DNA of 64,000 bases from the NCBI RefSeq assembly GCF_037039395.1, contig NZ_CP146242.1:1787001-1851000 (forward strand). The letters run 5' to 3'. This DNA comes from Agrobacterium vitis. Its GTDB lineage: Bacteria > Pseudomonadota > Alphaproteobacteria > Rhizobiales > Rhizobiaceae. A program made the translations under genes and the position numbers. The notes under the pieces are model-generated. The model was not told the origin of the DNA. It worked only from the letters and a program-made list of their open reading frames with translations, and did not search any database. Below, piece by piece: positions 1 through 9,012 of this stretch. Position 1 is the first letter of the stretch, and each line of letters starts with the position of its first letter.

Positions 1-1
1 G

Positions 2-349
2 CTTCTGATCTACCATTTTGATGCACCGAAGGGATCACTCCAGGCCGAGACATTTGCGGTTATGGAGCGTCGCCTGATGAATGTGATCATGCGCCCGGCC
101 ATGGCTCTGTCCTGGATTCTGGGTCTCTACCTCGCCTGGTCGGTGTTCGGATTCCAGGGTGGATGGCTGCATGCAAAACTGACTGCGGTTGTTTGTCTCA
201 CCCTCGCTAACGAATATCTGGGCATGGCCGCCAAATCCTTTGCCAAAGGCGAATATCTGAAAACCCCGGGATTTTGGCGGGCTTTCAATGAAATTCCGAC
301 AGTCTTGATGATCGTGATTGTCATTCTGGTCATTGTAAAACCCTTCTAA
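2..349 (+). CDS. hemJ: Protoporphyrinogen IX oxidase HemJ (3' part)
   Basis: The reading frame is open from the window edge to the TAA at 347-349, so this is the C-terminal ~115 residues of a longer protein. The translation is hydrophobic and ends in the family-typical tail NEIPTVLMIVIVILVIVKPF. An earlier stretch reads VMERRLMNVIMRPAM, typical of the HemJ family of multi-helix membrane proteins. HemJ oxidises protoporphyrinogen IX to protoporphyrin IX in the penultimate step of haem synthesis and sits in the inner membrane. In related Rhizobiales it lies with other hem genes immediately before rho, and rho follows here. The N-terminus is outside the window. Confidence 0.88.
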   Translation, partial: LLIYHFDAPKGSLQAETFAVMERRLMNVIMRPAMALSWILGLYLAWSVFGFQGGWLHAKLTAVVCLTLANEYLGMAAKSFAKGEYLKTPGFWRAFNEIPTVLMIVIVILVIVKPF

Positions 350-544
350 ACCTGGGTTCTCACTGACAAGCTGACCGAAATGTGAATGAAATTTCCGCCG
401 CCTCTTGCGGCGCGCCCTATGAATCGCTATTTTCCCGCTACCCCTCTTCATGGCATGCATTTCTCGTATTCGCCGGTCTCGCTGGCAGAACCGAATTTAT
501 CCCCCGCACGCCTTCCCCAACAGTTTTAAATTATGGTCCCCTTC

Positions 545-1810
545 ATGGCTGAAATGAAGCTACAAGAACTCAAGAGCAAATCGCCAACCGATCTGCTGGC
601 CTTTGCGGAATCGCTTGAGGTCGAAAATGCCAGCACGATGCGCAAACAGGAATTGATGTTTGCCATTTTGAAAATGCTGGCCAGCCAGGATGTCGAGATC
701 ATTGGTGAAGGCGTTGTCGAAGTCCTGCAGGATGGTTTCGGTTTCATGCGCTCGGCCAACGCCAACTATTTGCCGGGTCCGGACGACATTTATATTTCGC
801 CATCGCAGATCCGGCGGTTCTCGCTGAAGACCGGTGATACCGTTGAAGGTCCGATCCGCGGACCCAAGGAAGGCGAGCGCTATTTCGCGCTGCTGAAAGT
901 CAATACGATCAATTTCGAGGATCCGGAAAAGATCCGCCACAAGGTTCACTTCGATAACCTGACCCCGCTTTACCCGAATGAGCGGTTCAAGATGGAACTG
1001 GAGATCCCAACCTCCAAGGATCTTTCTTCGCGGGTCATCGATCTGGTTGCGCCGCTTGGCAAAGGCCAGCGCGGTTTGATCGTCGCGCCACCAAGGACAG
1101 GTAAAACCGTCCTCCTCCAGAATATTGCGCATTCCATTACCGCCAACCATCCGGAATGCTATCTGATCGTTCTTCTGATCGATGAGCGTCCTGAAGAAGT
1201 GACGGATATGCAGCGTTCCGTCCGGGGCGAAGTCGTTTCCTCGACCTTTGACGAGCCAGCAGTGCGCCACGTCCAGGTCGCCGAAATGGTGATTGAAAAG
1301 GCCAAGCGTCTGGTGGAGCACGGTCGTGACGTTGTCATCCTGCTCGATTCCATTACTCGCCTTGGCCGCGCCTATAACACCGTTGTTCCGTCTTCTGGCA
1401 AGGTCCTGACGGGTGGTGTTGATGCCAACGCGCTGCAACGCCCCAAGCGCTTCTTCGGTGCAGCGCGTAATATCGAAGAAGGCGGATCGCTGACGATTAT
1501 TGCAACGGCATTGATCGATACTGGCAGCCGTATGGACGAAGTGATCTTTGAAGAGTTCAAGGGCACCGGCAATTCCGAAATCGTGCTTGACCGCAAGGTC
1601 GCCGACAAGCGTATCTTCCCGTCTATGGATATTCTGAAATCCGGAACGCGCAAAGAAGACCTGCTTGTGCCGCGTCAGGATCTTCAGAAGATCTTTGTTC
1701 TTCGCCGGATTCTCGCTCCAATGGGAACAACCGATGCAATCGAATTCCTGATCGACAAATTGAAACAGACCAAGACCAATGGCGATTTCTTCGAGTCGAT
1801 GAATACCTGA
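545..1810 (+). CDS. rho: Transcription termination factor Rho
   Basis: 421-residue hexameric RNA helicase that ends Rho-dependent transcription. Visible parts are an N-terminal helical RNA-binding region beginning [12 protein letters not shown], the cold-shock-like primary RNA-binding domain (QDGFGFMRS, then [12 protein letters not shown]), the Walker A loop APPRTGKT near residues 181-188, a Walker B strand [16 protein letters not shown], and the Q-loop/R-loop region around [13 protein letters not shown] chose the ATG at 545 because it gives the usual rhizobial length and N-terminus. An in-frame ATG at 533 would add only MVPF. A strong terminator hairpin follows the stop codon. Confidence 0.97.
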   Translation: MAEMKLQELKSKSPTDLLAFAESLEVENASTMRKQELMFAILKMLASQDVEIIGEGVVEVLQDGFGFMRSANANYLPGPDDIYISPSQIRRFSLKTGDTVEGPIRGPKEGERYFALLKVNTINFEDPEKIRHKVHFDNLTPLYPNERFKMELEIPTSKDLSSRVIDLVAPLGKGQRGLIVAPPRTGKTVLLQNIAHSITANHPECYLIVLLIDERPEEVTDMQRSVRGEVVSSTFDEPAVRHVQVAEMVIEKAKRLVEHGRDVVILLDSITRLGRAYNTVVPSSGKVLTGGVDANALQRPKRFFGAARNIEEGGSLTIIATALIDTGSRMDEVIFEEFKGTGNSEIVLDRKVADKRIFPSMDILKSGTRKEDLLVPRQDLQKIFVLRRILAPMGTTDAIEFLIDKLKQTKTNGDFFESMNT

Positions 1811-1846
1811 TCGCTATCGCGTTCTTAAGCCGGATTCATAGTTACA

Positions 1847-1876
1847 ACCTCCGACCGAAAGGTCGGGGGTTTTGCA
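1847..1876 (+). terminator. Rho-independent terminator after rho
   Basis: A 10-bp stem (1847-1856 paired with 1861-1870, one G-T pair) closes a GAAA tetraloop and is followed by a short T run. It lies 36 bases past the rho stop codon and separates rho from mnmE. Confidence 0.88.
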
Positions 1877-1960
1877 TTTGAGGCACACTGTTGATCATGA
1901 AGGTTTTGACGTGCATCCGGGCACAGGACAGGTATCGCGCTTAAGGAGTGAGTTCAAGCA

Positions 1961-3271
1961 ATGGCAGACGATACTATTTTTGCCCTCTCGACCGGATCGC
2001 TTCCGAGCGGTGTAGCCGTCATTCGGTTATCGGGTAAGGATGTCCAAGCCGTTTTAACAGAAATCTGTGCGGTGGTTCCTGAGCCTCGCCAGGCAACGTT
2101 ACGGTCGATTCGGAACCGTGATGGACTGGTGATAGATCGGGGATTGGTGCTTTTCTTCTCCGGCCCCTCCTCGTTCACGGGTGAGGATTGTGGGGAATTG
2201 CATGTGCATGGAAGCCGCGCCGTGGTGAGCGCCTTGCTCTCGACGCTGGCCTCATTTTCCGGTTGCCGGCTTGCAGAGCCAGGAGAATTTTCGAGACGGG
2301 CTTTCGAAAATGGCAAGCTGGATTTGGTCGAAATTGAAGGCTTGGCTGATCTGCTGGCAGCGGAAACAGAAATGCAGCGGCGTCAAGCAATAGCCCAAGC
2401 CAGCGGTAACGCTACTGGCATCTATGAGAGTTGGCGTGAAAAATTGATCTATGGCCGTGCGATGATCGAGGCCGAGTTGGATTTTGCCGATGAAGGCGAC
2501 ATTCCCGGATCGGTGTCTGATCAAGTATGGGATAGCGTTAGGCAACTCCGCACGCAGATTTCCGCAGCTATTGCCGACGACCGGCGAGGTGAAATCATTC
2601 GTGATGGATTTAATGTGGTGATTGCTGGGCCTCCTAATGCTGGTAAGTCGAGCCTCATCAATGCGCTTGCCGGTCGGGACATAGCGATTGTGACCCATTA
2701 TGCCGGGACGACGCGGGACATTCTACAATGTGATATAGACCTTGAAGGATATGTCGTTCGCTTGTATGACACCGCCGGTATTCGAGAGACTGAAGAGGTC
2801 ATCGAACAGGAAGGTATACGGCGGGCATTGCGCAAGGTCGAAGAAGCCGATCTGGTTTTGTTGCTTGATGACATTTCATCTCCAGGCCAAACAATCAATA
2901 TTGTTTCGGTTCCGGTTATCACCATCGGAACAAAAATTGATCTTCTGAAGGCGAGTAAAGAGACAGATCGAGATCTCGTCATTTCAACTTACGTTCCTGA
3001 TGATGTGGATAGGGTTCGAAGCGTCATTCTCGATTCGATTCGGAAACGGTTTGGTCAGACTGAATCAGTGATCCCAAGTCGCTTACGGCATATTGAATGC
3101 TTGCGAGATGCACTTTCTTTCATTGATGAAGCTTTGAATGGCCTACTGAATTTGGAAATTAGAGCGGACTTTCTGCGTTTGGCAAGTGATGCGCTCGGTC
3201 GCTTGGTTGGACGTATCGATACCGAAACGCTTTTGGGTAAAATCTTTTCGGAATTTTGCGTCGGAAAATGA
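1961..3271 (+). CDS. mnmE: tRNA modification GTPase MnmE
   Basis: 436 residues, close to the usual ~440. With MnmG it forms the complex that installs 5-carboxymethylaminomethyl/5-aminomethyl groups on wobble U34 of tRNAs. The N-terminal tetrahydrofolate-binding domain begins DTIFALSTG. The GTPase domain has G1 GPPNAGKSS near residue 223, G2 GTTRD and G3 DTAGI. The G4 motif reads TKID instead of the usual NKxD, and the C-terminal catalytic cysteine motif reads CVGK instead of the commoner CIGK. The RBS AAGGAG lies about 13 bases before the ATG. The TGA stop is part of a parS-like palindrome at the mnmE/mnmG junction. mnmG starts 25 bases later. Confidence 0.95.
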   Translation: MADDTIFALSTGSLPSGVAVIRLSGKDVQAVLTEICAVVPEPRQATLRSIRNRDGLVIDRGLVLFFSGPSSFTGEDCGELHVHGSRAVVSALLSTLASFSGCRLAEPGEFSRRAFENGKLDLVEIEGLADLLAAETEMQRRQAIAQASGNATGIYESWREKLIYGRAMIEAELDFADEGDIPGSVSDQVWDSVRQLRTQISAAIADDRRGEIIRDGFNVVIAGPPNAGKSSLINALAGRDIAIVTHYAGTTRDILQCDIDLEGYVVRLYDTAGIRETEEVIEQEGIRRALRKVEEADLVLLLDDISSPGQTINIVSVPVITIGTKIDLLKASKETDRDLVISTYVPDDVDRVRSVILDSIRKRFGQTESVIPSRLRHIECLRDALSFIDEALNGLLNLEIRADFLRLASDALGRLVGRIDTETLLGKIFSEFCVGK

Positions 3272-3284
3272 TTCACGTGAAACA
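3269..3284. promoter_or_regulatory. parS: parS-like site, one mismatch, overlapping mnmE stop
   Basis: TGATTCACGTGAAACA differs from the parS consensus TGTTTCACGTGAAACA only at the third base. The first three bases are the mnmE stop codon. It lies ~3.4 kb from parB, in the mnmE-mnmG junction, and shares 15 of 16 bases with the perfect site at 5215-5230. ParB binding is inferred from the motif and the linkage to parAB. Confidence 0.8.
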
Positions 3285-3296
3285 TTGGTGGTCGAG

Positions 3297-5172
3297 ATGA
3301 AAATGATGCCGCGGCGATATGATGTGATTGTGATTGGCGGCGGGCATGCCGGCAGCGAAGCGGCCTATGCGAGTGCGCGGCTTGGTGCGAAAACCTGCCT
3401 TGTGACGCATCGACGCGATACGATCGGTGTGATGTCTTGTAATCCGGCTATTGGTGGTCTGGGCAAAGGGCATCTTGTCCGGGAGATTGATGCCCTGGGC
3501 GGGCTCATGGGCAGGTGCGCCGATGCCGCAGGTATTCAGTTCCGGTTGCTTAACCGGAAAAAAGGCCCGGCTGTGCGAGGGCCGAGAACTCAGGCTGATC
3601 GTAAGCTTTACCGACAAGCAGTACAGAATTTTCTTTTTAATCATCCACAGTCTCGAGATCATTGAAGGGGATGTGTTCGATCTTGATGTTGAAAATGACA
3701 CGGTTAAAGGGGTCATTTTGGCAGACGGGCAAAATCTGTCCAGCGCGTCGGTGATATTGACCTCCGGTACTTTTTTGCGAGGTCTGATCCATATTGGACA
3801 AACAAAAATTCCGGCTGGGCGCGTGGGGGAAGCCCCATCCCTTGGTTTGAGCGCGACATTAGGGCGATTGGGGTTGAAACTGGGTCGGTTGAAAACCGGA
3901 ACACCAGCCAGGTTGGATGGCCGAACCATCAATTGGTCCCAGCTCGAAATGCAGGCGGCTGATGAGCAACCTGTTCCATTTTCCTTCATGACCGACCGTA
4001 TTACCAATCCGCAGATCGAATGTGGAATCACCCGCACCACCGCCGCAACCCATAAAATCATTCGAGATAACATTCATCTCTCCGCCATGTATTCTGGGCA
4101 GATCGAAGGGGTCGGTCCACGCTACTGTCCTTCAATTGAGGATAAGATCAGTCGGTTTGGAGACCGCGATGGCCATCAGGTTTTCCTGGAACCGGAGGGC
4201 CTGGATGACCATACGGTCTATCCAAATGGAATATCGACTTCTTTGCCGGAGTCCGTGCAGAGAGAGTTCATGCGAACCCTACCCGGCTTGGAAGATGTGA
4301 CGATTCTCCAGAGCGCTTATGCAATCGAATATGACCACATAGATCCGCGTGAATTGTCGGCAAGCCTCGAGTTGAAAAGGCTGAATGGTCTTTATCTCGC
4401 TGGGCAAATCAATGGAACCACTGGTTACGAAGAGGCCGCAGCACAAGGCATGGTGGCAGGATTGAATGCCGCTCGGGCGGCAGGTGGCCAGGATGCGGTT
4501 CATTTCAGCCGGGCTCAATCGTATATTGGGGTAATGATTGATGATTTGATCAGCCATGGCGTGACTGAGCCCTACAGGATGTTTACCTCCCGTGCCGAGT
4601 TTCGCTTGTCGCTTCGGGCAGATAATGCCGATATGCGTTTGACGCCTGTTGGTATCTCGCTTGGATGTATCGCGTCAGATCAAGAGACACGGTTTAATCA
4701 CTACAAGCATCAGATTGATGACACGATCGATATGCTTGAGATGAGAAAACTAACACCCAATGAGGCCGTTGCCGTTGGCATTCCTGTTAATCAGGATGGG
4801 CGGCGACGCACTGCCCTAGAGCTATTGGCTTATCCCGATATTTCGATTGCTGATCTCTCCAGGCTGTGGCCTGAACTTTCTGCTCTGGATAGTAAGGTCG
4901 CTGAGGCTGTTGAAATTCATGCGACCTATGCTGTTTATATGGATCGCCAAAATGCCGATATCGCCGCAACCAAACGAGATGAAGATAGGTTGATTCCAAA
5001 GGATTTCGATTATGCTTCTCTATCGGGCCTATCCAACGAGCTGAAACAGAAACTGGAAAAGACCCGCCCTGAAAATCTCTCTCAGGCTGCCAAGGTTGAG
5101 GGCATGACCCCTGCGGCTATTTCTTTGCTTATTGCTCTCTTGAACAAAGGTGTGTTGCGACATGTCGGTTGA
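3297..5172 (+). pseudogene. mnmG: mnmG (gidA), tRNA U34 modification flavoprotein, frameshifted
   Basis: The FAD/NADH partner of MnmE in tRNA wobble-uridine modification. The N-terminal ~118 residues (from [16 protein letters not shown], with dinucleotide motif [10 protein letters not shown] and [10 protein letters not shown]) are read in one frame, which hits TGA at 3663-3665. Everything from [10 protein letters not shown] (3652 onward) to the normal C-terminus, including [16 protein letters not shown] and [13 protein letters not shown], is in the +1 frame. The whole interval is 1876 nt. Removing one base gives 624 residues, the normal family length, so one extra base near 3651 explains everything. 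Both halves are otherwise well conserved, so the break is either recent or a sequencing error. As read, only a truncated protein would be made. Confidence 0.85.
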
Positions 5173-5812
5173 TGCAATGTCCGCGAGTCTCTTTCAGCGG
5201 CTTACCGGCCTACGTGTTTCACGTGAAACATACGAAAAACTGGACCATTTCGTCGATTTGTTTGGAAAGTGGTCCAAGGTCATCAACCTTGTTGCCAACT
5301 CCACGAAAGATCAGGTCTGGCATCGACATGTCGTTGATAGCGCGCAGTTGTTTAAACTTCGCCCGAACCCTCAGCACTGGATTGACTTGGGAAGCGGTGG
5401 CGGATTTCCAGGTGTTATTACTGCGATTTTATTGTCGGAAACGAGTGACGGCTGGGTTGATTTGGTCGAGAGCAATAACAAAAAAGCTGCTTTCCTCCGC
5501 ACGGCTCTGATGGAAACCGGTGCCCGAGGCAGGGTTCATTCCGTGCGAATCGAAGAGGCACATAAAAGTCTGTTGGATTGCGATTTAATTTCGGCACGAG
5601 CGCTTGCGGATCTCGATCTGCTTTTCTCTTATGCGTCTCCTTGGGCCGAAAAAAACAAAGATCTTAATTTTCTCCTGCATAAAGGCCGGGATTATCAGCT
5701 GGAAGTTAACAATGCGCGTGACCGATGGACGTTTGATCTGGTAATACATCCTAGCGTGCTTGAAGCCGACTCTGTCATCCTGGAAGTGAGCGGGCTTGCA
5801 CGATCAAAGTAA
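5162..5812 (+). CDS. rsmG: 16S rRNA (guanine-527-N7) methyltransferase RsmG
   Basis: 216 residues. A SAM-dependent methyltransferase acting on G527 of 16S rRNA. The SAM-binding motif [10 protein letters not shown] is at residues 75-84, and the RHVVDSAQL region that precedes it is typical of GidB proteins. The start ATG at 5162 overlaps the mnmG end by 11 bases. An in-frame ATG at 5150 and one at 5177 are alternatives. Codons for residues ~18-23 (RVSRET) are made from a perfect parS palindrome, so the site constrains the coding sequence. It lies between mnmG and parA in the conserved partition locus. Confidence 0.93.
   Translation: MSVDAMSASLFQRLTGLRVSRETYEKLDHFVDLFGKWSKVINLVANSTKDQVWHRHVVDSAQLFKLRPNPQHWIDLGSGGGFPGVITAILLSETSDGWVDLVESNNKKAAFLRTALMETGARGRVHSVRIEEAHKSLLDCDLISARALADLDLLFSYASPWAEKNKDLNFLLHKGRDYQLEVNNARDRWTFDLVIHPSVLEADSVILEVSGLARSK
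5215..5230. promoter_or_regulatory. parS: Chromosomal parS site (perfect palindrome)
   Basis: TGTTTCACGTGAAACA is a perfect 16-bp palindrome identical to the widely conserved chromosomal parS consensus bound by ParB. It is embedded in the 5' coding part of rsmG, ~0.6 kb before parA and ~1.5 kb before parB. Confidence 0.93.
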
Positions 5813-5830
5813 GATCAGTCAGGTGACCTC

Positions 5831-6625
5831 ATGCCCTACGAGAAGAACCGGATCATAACCATTGCCAATCAAAAAGGCGGTGTCGGCAAGACCACGACCG
5901 CTATTAATCTTGCAACCGCATTGGCTGCAATTGGCGAAAGAGTGCTGATTGTCGATCTCGATCCTCAAGGCAATGCAAGCACGGGTTTAGGAATTGACCG
6001 CCGTGACCGCAAATTGTCCTCCTATGATTTATTGATTGGAAGCCATAGCGTTTCCGAAACGGTTATCGATACTGCGGTGCCTAATCTGTCGATAGTACCC
6101 TCAACCCTCGATTTGTTGGGACTTGAGATGGAAATTGCCCAGAAAGCGGATCGCGTATTTCGCTTGAAAGCTGCCTTGCAGTCGCAAGATGGCCTGGCCT
6201 ATTCTTATGTGCTGGTCGATTGCCCTCCGTCTTTTAATTTGCTGACGATGAACGCCATGGCTGCGGCGCATTCTATTCTGGTGCCGCTCCAATGTGAGTT
6301 TTTTGCACTGGAAGGTCTTAGCCAGTTGCTTGAAACGATTGGTCAGGTCAGGCGCAACGTTAATCCCACCTTGGATATTCAGGGTATTGTGCTGACAATG
6401 TTCGATTCGCGGAACAATCTTGCCCAACAGGTGGTGACAGACGTCCGCAGCCATTTGGGCGAAAAAGTTTATCACACGCTCATTCCGCGCAATGTAAGGG
6501 TCTCGGAAGCGCCGTCCTATGGCAAGCCGGCTATTCTTTACGACCTGAAATGTGCAGGCAGCCAGGCTTATCTGCAATTGGCGTCAGAAGTTATCCAGAG
6601 GGAGCGGCAACGTCGCGCGGCTTAG
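5831..6625 (+). CDS. parA: Chromosome partitioning ATPase ParA
   Basis: 264 residues. Deviant Walker A motif KGGVGKTTT at about residues 15-23, followed by the Walker A' region DLDPQGNASTGLG and the Walker B-like strand YVLVDCPPSF. It is a nucleoid-bound ATPase that moves ParB-parS complexes towards the new pole. It has no N-terminal helix-turn-helix extension, so it is the short chromosomal (Soj-like) type and not a plasmid RepA/ParA. It starts 18 bases after rsmG with AGGTGA as the likely ribosome-binding site, and parB follows after ~100 bases, so rsmG-parA-parB are probably co-transcribed. Confidence 0.96.
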   Translation: MPYEKNRIITIANQKGGVGKTTTAINLATALAAIGERVLIVDLDPQGNASTGLGIDRRDRKLSSYDLLIGSHSVSETVIDTAVPNLSIVPSTLDLLGLEMEIAQKADRVFRLKAALQSQDGLAYSYVLVDCPPSFNLLTMNAMAAAHSILVPLQCEFFALEGLSQLLETIGQVRRNVNPTLDIQGIVLTMFDSRNNLAQQVVTDVRSHLGEKVYHTLIPRNVRVSEAPSYGKPAILYDLKCAGSQAYLQLASEVIQRERQRRAA

Positions 6626-6729
6626 GTCGACCGTCTTGCGCCTATGGGTGTGGTTCTGACGATTTGAATGGTGTTGACGTGGCGAGTAAAAGCCTACTCC
6701 AGCGTGAAGAGTGAACGAAGAGGTTCGTG

Positions 6730-7608
6730 ATGAACGACGATATTTCGAAACGGCGTCTTGGTCGTGGTTTGGCCGCCTTGATTGGCGAGATGGATCAACC
6801 CGTTCCTGTCGATGAGAGCAGAGCCGTGGTCTCTGCCGACCGGATGGTGCCGATTGAGTTTGTGTCCCGTAATCCACGCAATCCTCGTCGTTACTTTGAC
6901 GAAACAGTTCTTCAGGAGCTGGCTGGCTCCATTCGCCAGCACGGCATTGTGCAACCGGTCGTGGTGCGAACGATTGGGACAGGCCGTTATGAGATCATTG
7001 CTGGCGAACGGCGCTGGCGTGCAGCCCAGTTGGCGGGACTGGTAGAAATTCCCGTTATCGTTCGCGATGTGGATGACCGCACCGCTCTGGAATTGGCAAT
7101 TGTCGAAAACGTTCAACGTGCCGATCTCAATCCGCTCGAAGAGGCGATGGGCTATGAGCAACTGATTGCAGAACATGGATATACCCAAAATGATCTCGGC
7201 GAGATCATCGGCAAGAGCCGAAGCCACGTGGCCAACAGTTTGCGGCTATTGAAGCTACCTGATCCCGTTCGCGATATGCTGGCCGATGGTTCTCTGTCAG
7301 CAGGTCATGCTCGGGCTTTGGTCTCGACATCCGATCCGAATAGCTTGGCGCGCCAGATCGTGACCAAGGGCATGTCGGTCCGAGATGCTGAACGTCTGGC
7401 GCAAAACGATATCAAGGGCCAAGGCCAGCCAAAGCCACATGTAGTGCCTGCAAAGGATTCAGATACGGTTGCATTGGAGAGAAGCCTGTCGGACCGTTTG
7501 GGATTGGATGTATCGATCAATCACAAAGGTGGCGGTGGCCAGCTTCGAATCAATTACAAAACTCTAGAGCAACTTGAGGAAATTTGCCGGTTGCTTGAGT
7601 CGCGCTAG
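6730..7608 (+). CDS. parB: Chromosome partitioning protein ParB
   Basis: 292 residues. A CTPase DNA clamp that loads at parS and spreads. The N-terminus RRLGRGLAALIG is the ParA-contacting region. The ParB/Srx CTP-binding domain contains GERRWRA near residues 92-98 and ENVQRADLNPLEEA. A helix-turn-helix (LGEIIGKSRSHVANSLRLL) reads parS, and the C-terminal dimerisation domain ends the protein. The ATG at 6730 is preceded directly by an in-frame GTG at 6727, and I prefer the ATG. It converges on holA. Confidence 0.96.
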   Translation: MNDDISKRRLGRGLAALIGEMDQPVPVDESRAVVSADRMVPIEFVSRNPRNPRRYFDETVLQELAGSIRQHGIVQPVVVRTIGTGRYEIIAGERRWRAAQLAGLVEIPVIVRDVDDRTALELAIVENVQRADLNPLEEAMGYEQLIAEHGYTQNDLGEIIGKSRSHVANSLRLLKLPDPVRDMLADGSLSAGHARALVSTSDPNSLARQIVTKGMSVRDAERLAQNDIKGQGQPKPHVVPAKDSDTVALERSLSDRLGLDVSINHKGGGGQLRINYKTLEQLEEICRLLESR

Positions 7609-7626
7609 TCTCAGCGTGCGTTTTTG

Positions 7627-7648
7627 CGCGGCTTTGGCGCAAGCCGCG
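7627..7648. terminator. Hairpin between convergent parB and holA
   Basis: A perfect 8-bp stem, CGCGGCTT with AAGCCGCG, around a 6-base loop in the 94-base gap between the two convergent genes. A second small hairpin (ATCTTC/GAAGAT) follows at 7653-7667. Neither has a good T run, so termination is inferred from position. Confidence 0.45.
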
Positions 7649-7702
7649 AACGATCTTCTTTGAAGATTTATTGACCTTGAGAAGACCAATAGGAGTAAGC
7701 CG

Positions 7703-8743
7703 TTAGCGGCTTCTCCGGGCCGATTGCAGGGTAATGGCCAGCAGTGTTTGAAGCGACAGACTGTCTTCCAATGATGGCTGACGTCTGCTGGCGAGAATGG
7801 CCGCCTGTAATCGCCGCATCTCGACCGCAAGGGCCTCGGACGGCCAATTCTTTAGAGATTTTTCGAAGAGTGACTTGCGCTTGAAATGGATCTGGCGGCC
7901 AAGCGTTTGCATGACTTGGCCAGCCTGCTGACGCTTTTCGTCCATTTCACTTCGCATAATGTCCAACAACTGAAACTGCCTAAGGCAACCCTGCAGAACC
8001 AGGAACATCGGGGTTTTCGAGGTGGCGATTTTCTGGACGGCATGCAAAAGGGCATCGGCATTACCGGCAAGCACGGCATCCACCGCCTCATCGGTCGAAA
8101 CAGCGCTGGCATCGCCGATAATCTGTTCAACATGGGTTTCGTCCACCAGATCGTCATGCAGACAATAGAGCAGCAGCTTGGATATCTCATTGCGAGAGGC
8201 CCGACGGTCACCGCCTAGACTCTCACTGAGCAGGGAGCGAGCCGCAGGCGTCAGTCTTTTTCCAGCAGCGCTGAATTCCGCGTCAATCAAGGCATTGATG
8301 GCGCGTGCATCGTCCTGATAGCAGGGAATAACCGCGATATTGCGGGCTGGTTCGGCTATTTTGCGGGTCGCTGATCCCTTTTTGAGATCCCCAGCCTCAA
8401 GGATGAGACAACTGGATTCTGGCGGATCCTTGGCAAGAATTTGCAGCCCATCCACCACGCTTTTTTCATTGGCGACACCACGGATCCAGACAAGCCTGTC
8501 GCCGCCGAATAGGCCAAGAGCATTCATTTCATCCAATAGTTTTCCCGGATCGCTCTGCAGGTCGCTGCTATCCAGCCGAATGACCGAGAAGGGATCGTCC
8601 AGCGCAACCCCAGTCGATTTCGCGAGGGCTGCGGCGCGTTCCGCGACAAGGCCGACATCCGGGCCATAGACCAGGAACATCTTGTAGTGACGGACCGATT
8701 TTTGCAGAAAGCCATCGAATTCGTGTGACTTGACTTCAACCAT
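7703..8743 (-). CDS. holA: DNA polymerase III delta subunit HolA
   Basis: 346 residues from the preferred start MVEVKSHEF. The frame extends upstream to an alternative start at 8773. HolA opens the beta sliding clamp as part of the clamp loader. The N-terminal AAA+-like region contains the core MFLVYGPDVGLVAERA but no Walker A motif, as expected for delta. Later motifs include EMNALGLFGGDRLVWI, SCLILEAGDL and the C-terminal helical collar with FKRKSLFEKSLKNW. It is the third gene of the leuS-lptE-holA series on the minus strand, separated from lptE by a 269-base gap that holds a mosaic repeat. Confidence 0.92.
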   Translation of the reverse strand: MVEVKSHEFDGFLQKSVRHYKMFLVYGPDVGLVAERAAALAKSTGVALDDPFSVIRLDSSDLQSDPGKLLDEMNALGLFGGDRLVWIRGVANEKSVVDGLQILAKDPPESSCLILEAGDLKKGSATRKIAEPARNIAVIPCYQDDARAINALIDAEFSAAGKRLTPAARSLLSESLGGDRRASRNEISKLLLYCLHDDLVDETHVEQIIGDASAVSTDEAVDAVLAGNADALLHAVQKIATSKTPMFLVLQGCLRQFQLLDIMRSEMDEKRQQAGQVMQTLGRQIHFKRKSLFEKSLKNWPSEALAVEMRRLQAAILASRRQPSLEDSLSLQTLLAITLQSARRSR

Positions 8744-8838
8744 GGGCTTCAAGTCTCTTCGCTTGACCGTCAATCAGACAGGCCGTGCAGCAATTTTGAA
8801 GTGCGACAGCAAAGACGTTTGATTAAACGCCGAAGCTG

Positions 8839-8938
8839 TAAAGTTTGTCAGGGAAAAGCATAACCTGTTTTCCACACAGACAAGCGAATTGAAGGATCTA
8901 TAGGTTGTCTTGTTCAATTTGATCTCAACAACCTATAG
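8839..8938. repeat. Mosaic intergenic repeat, copy C
   Basis: Begins AAGTTTGTCAGGGAAAAG, matching the start of copy A (42339) almost base for base and that of copy B (53247) more loosely. The shared block continues with an ACCTGTTTTCC-type core and AGACAAGCGAA. It ends in a perfect 11-bp inverted repeat, CTATAGGTTGT (8898-8908) with ACAACCTATAG (8928-8938). It occupies the lptE-holA gap. The arrangement resembles Rhizobiales intergenic mosaic elements. I infer that family from architecture, not from a search. Confidence 0.75.
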
Positions 8939-9012
8939 CGTGGTGCCATTGCGATTTCAGGCACATCCTATCAAAGATACTGTGTTCTCCGCGCTGGCAG
9001 AGCCCGCATTTA

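Noticed and set aside
3648..3665. Programmed +1 frameshift in mnmG similar to prfB
   Set aside because: The prfB-type CTT TGA C slippery stop with an upstream SD-like element is absent. mnmG is not known to use programmed frameshifting. A simple insertion or sequencing error is more likely.
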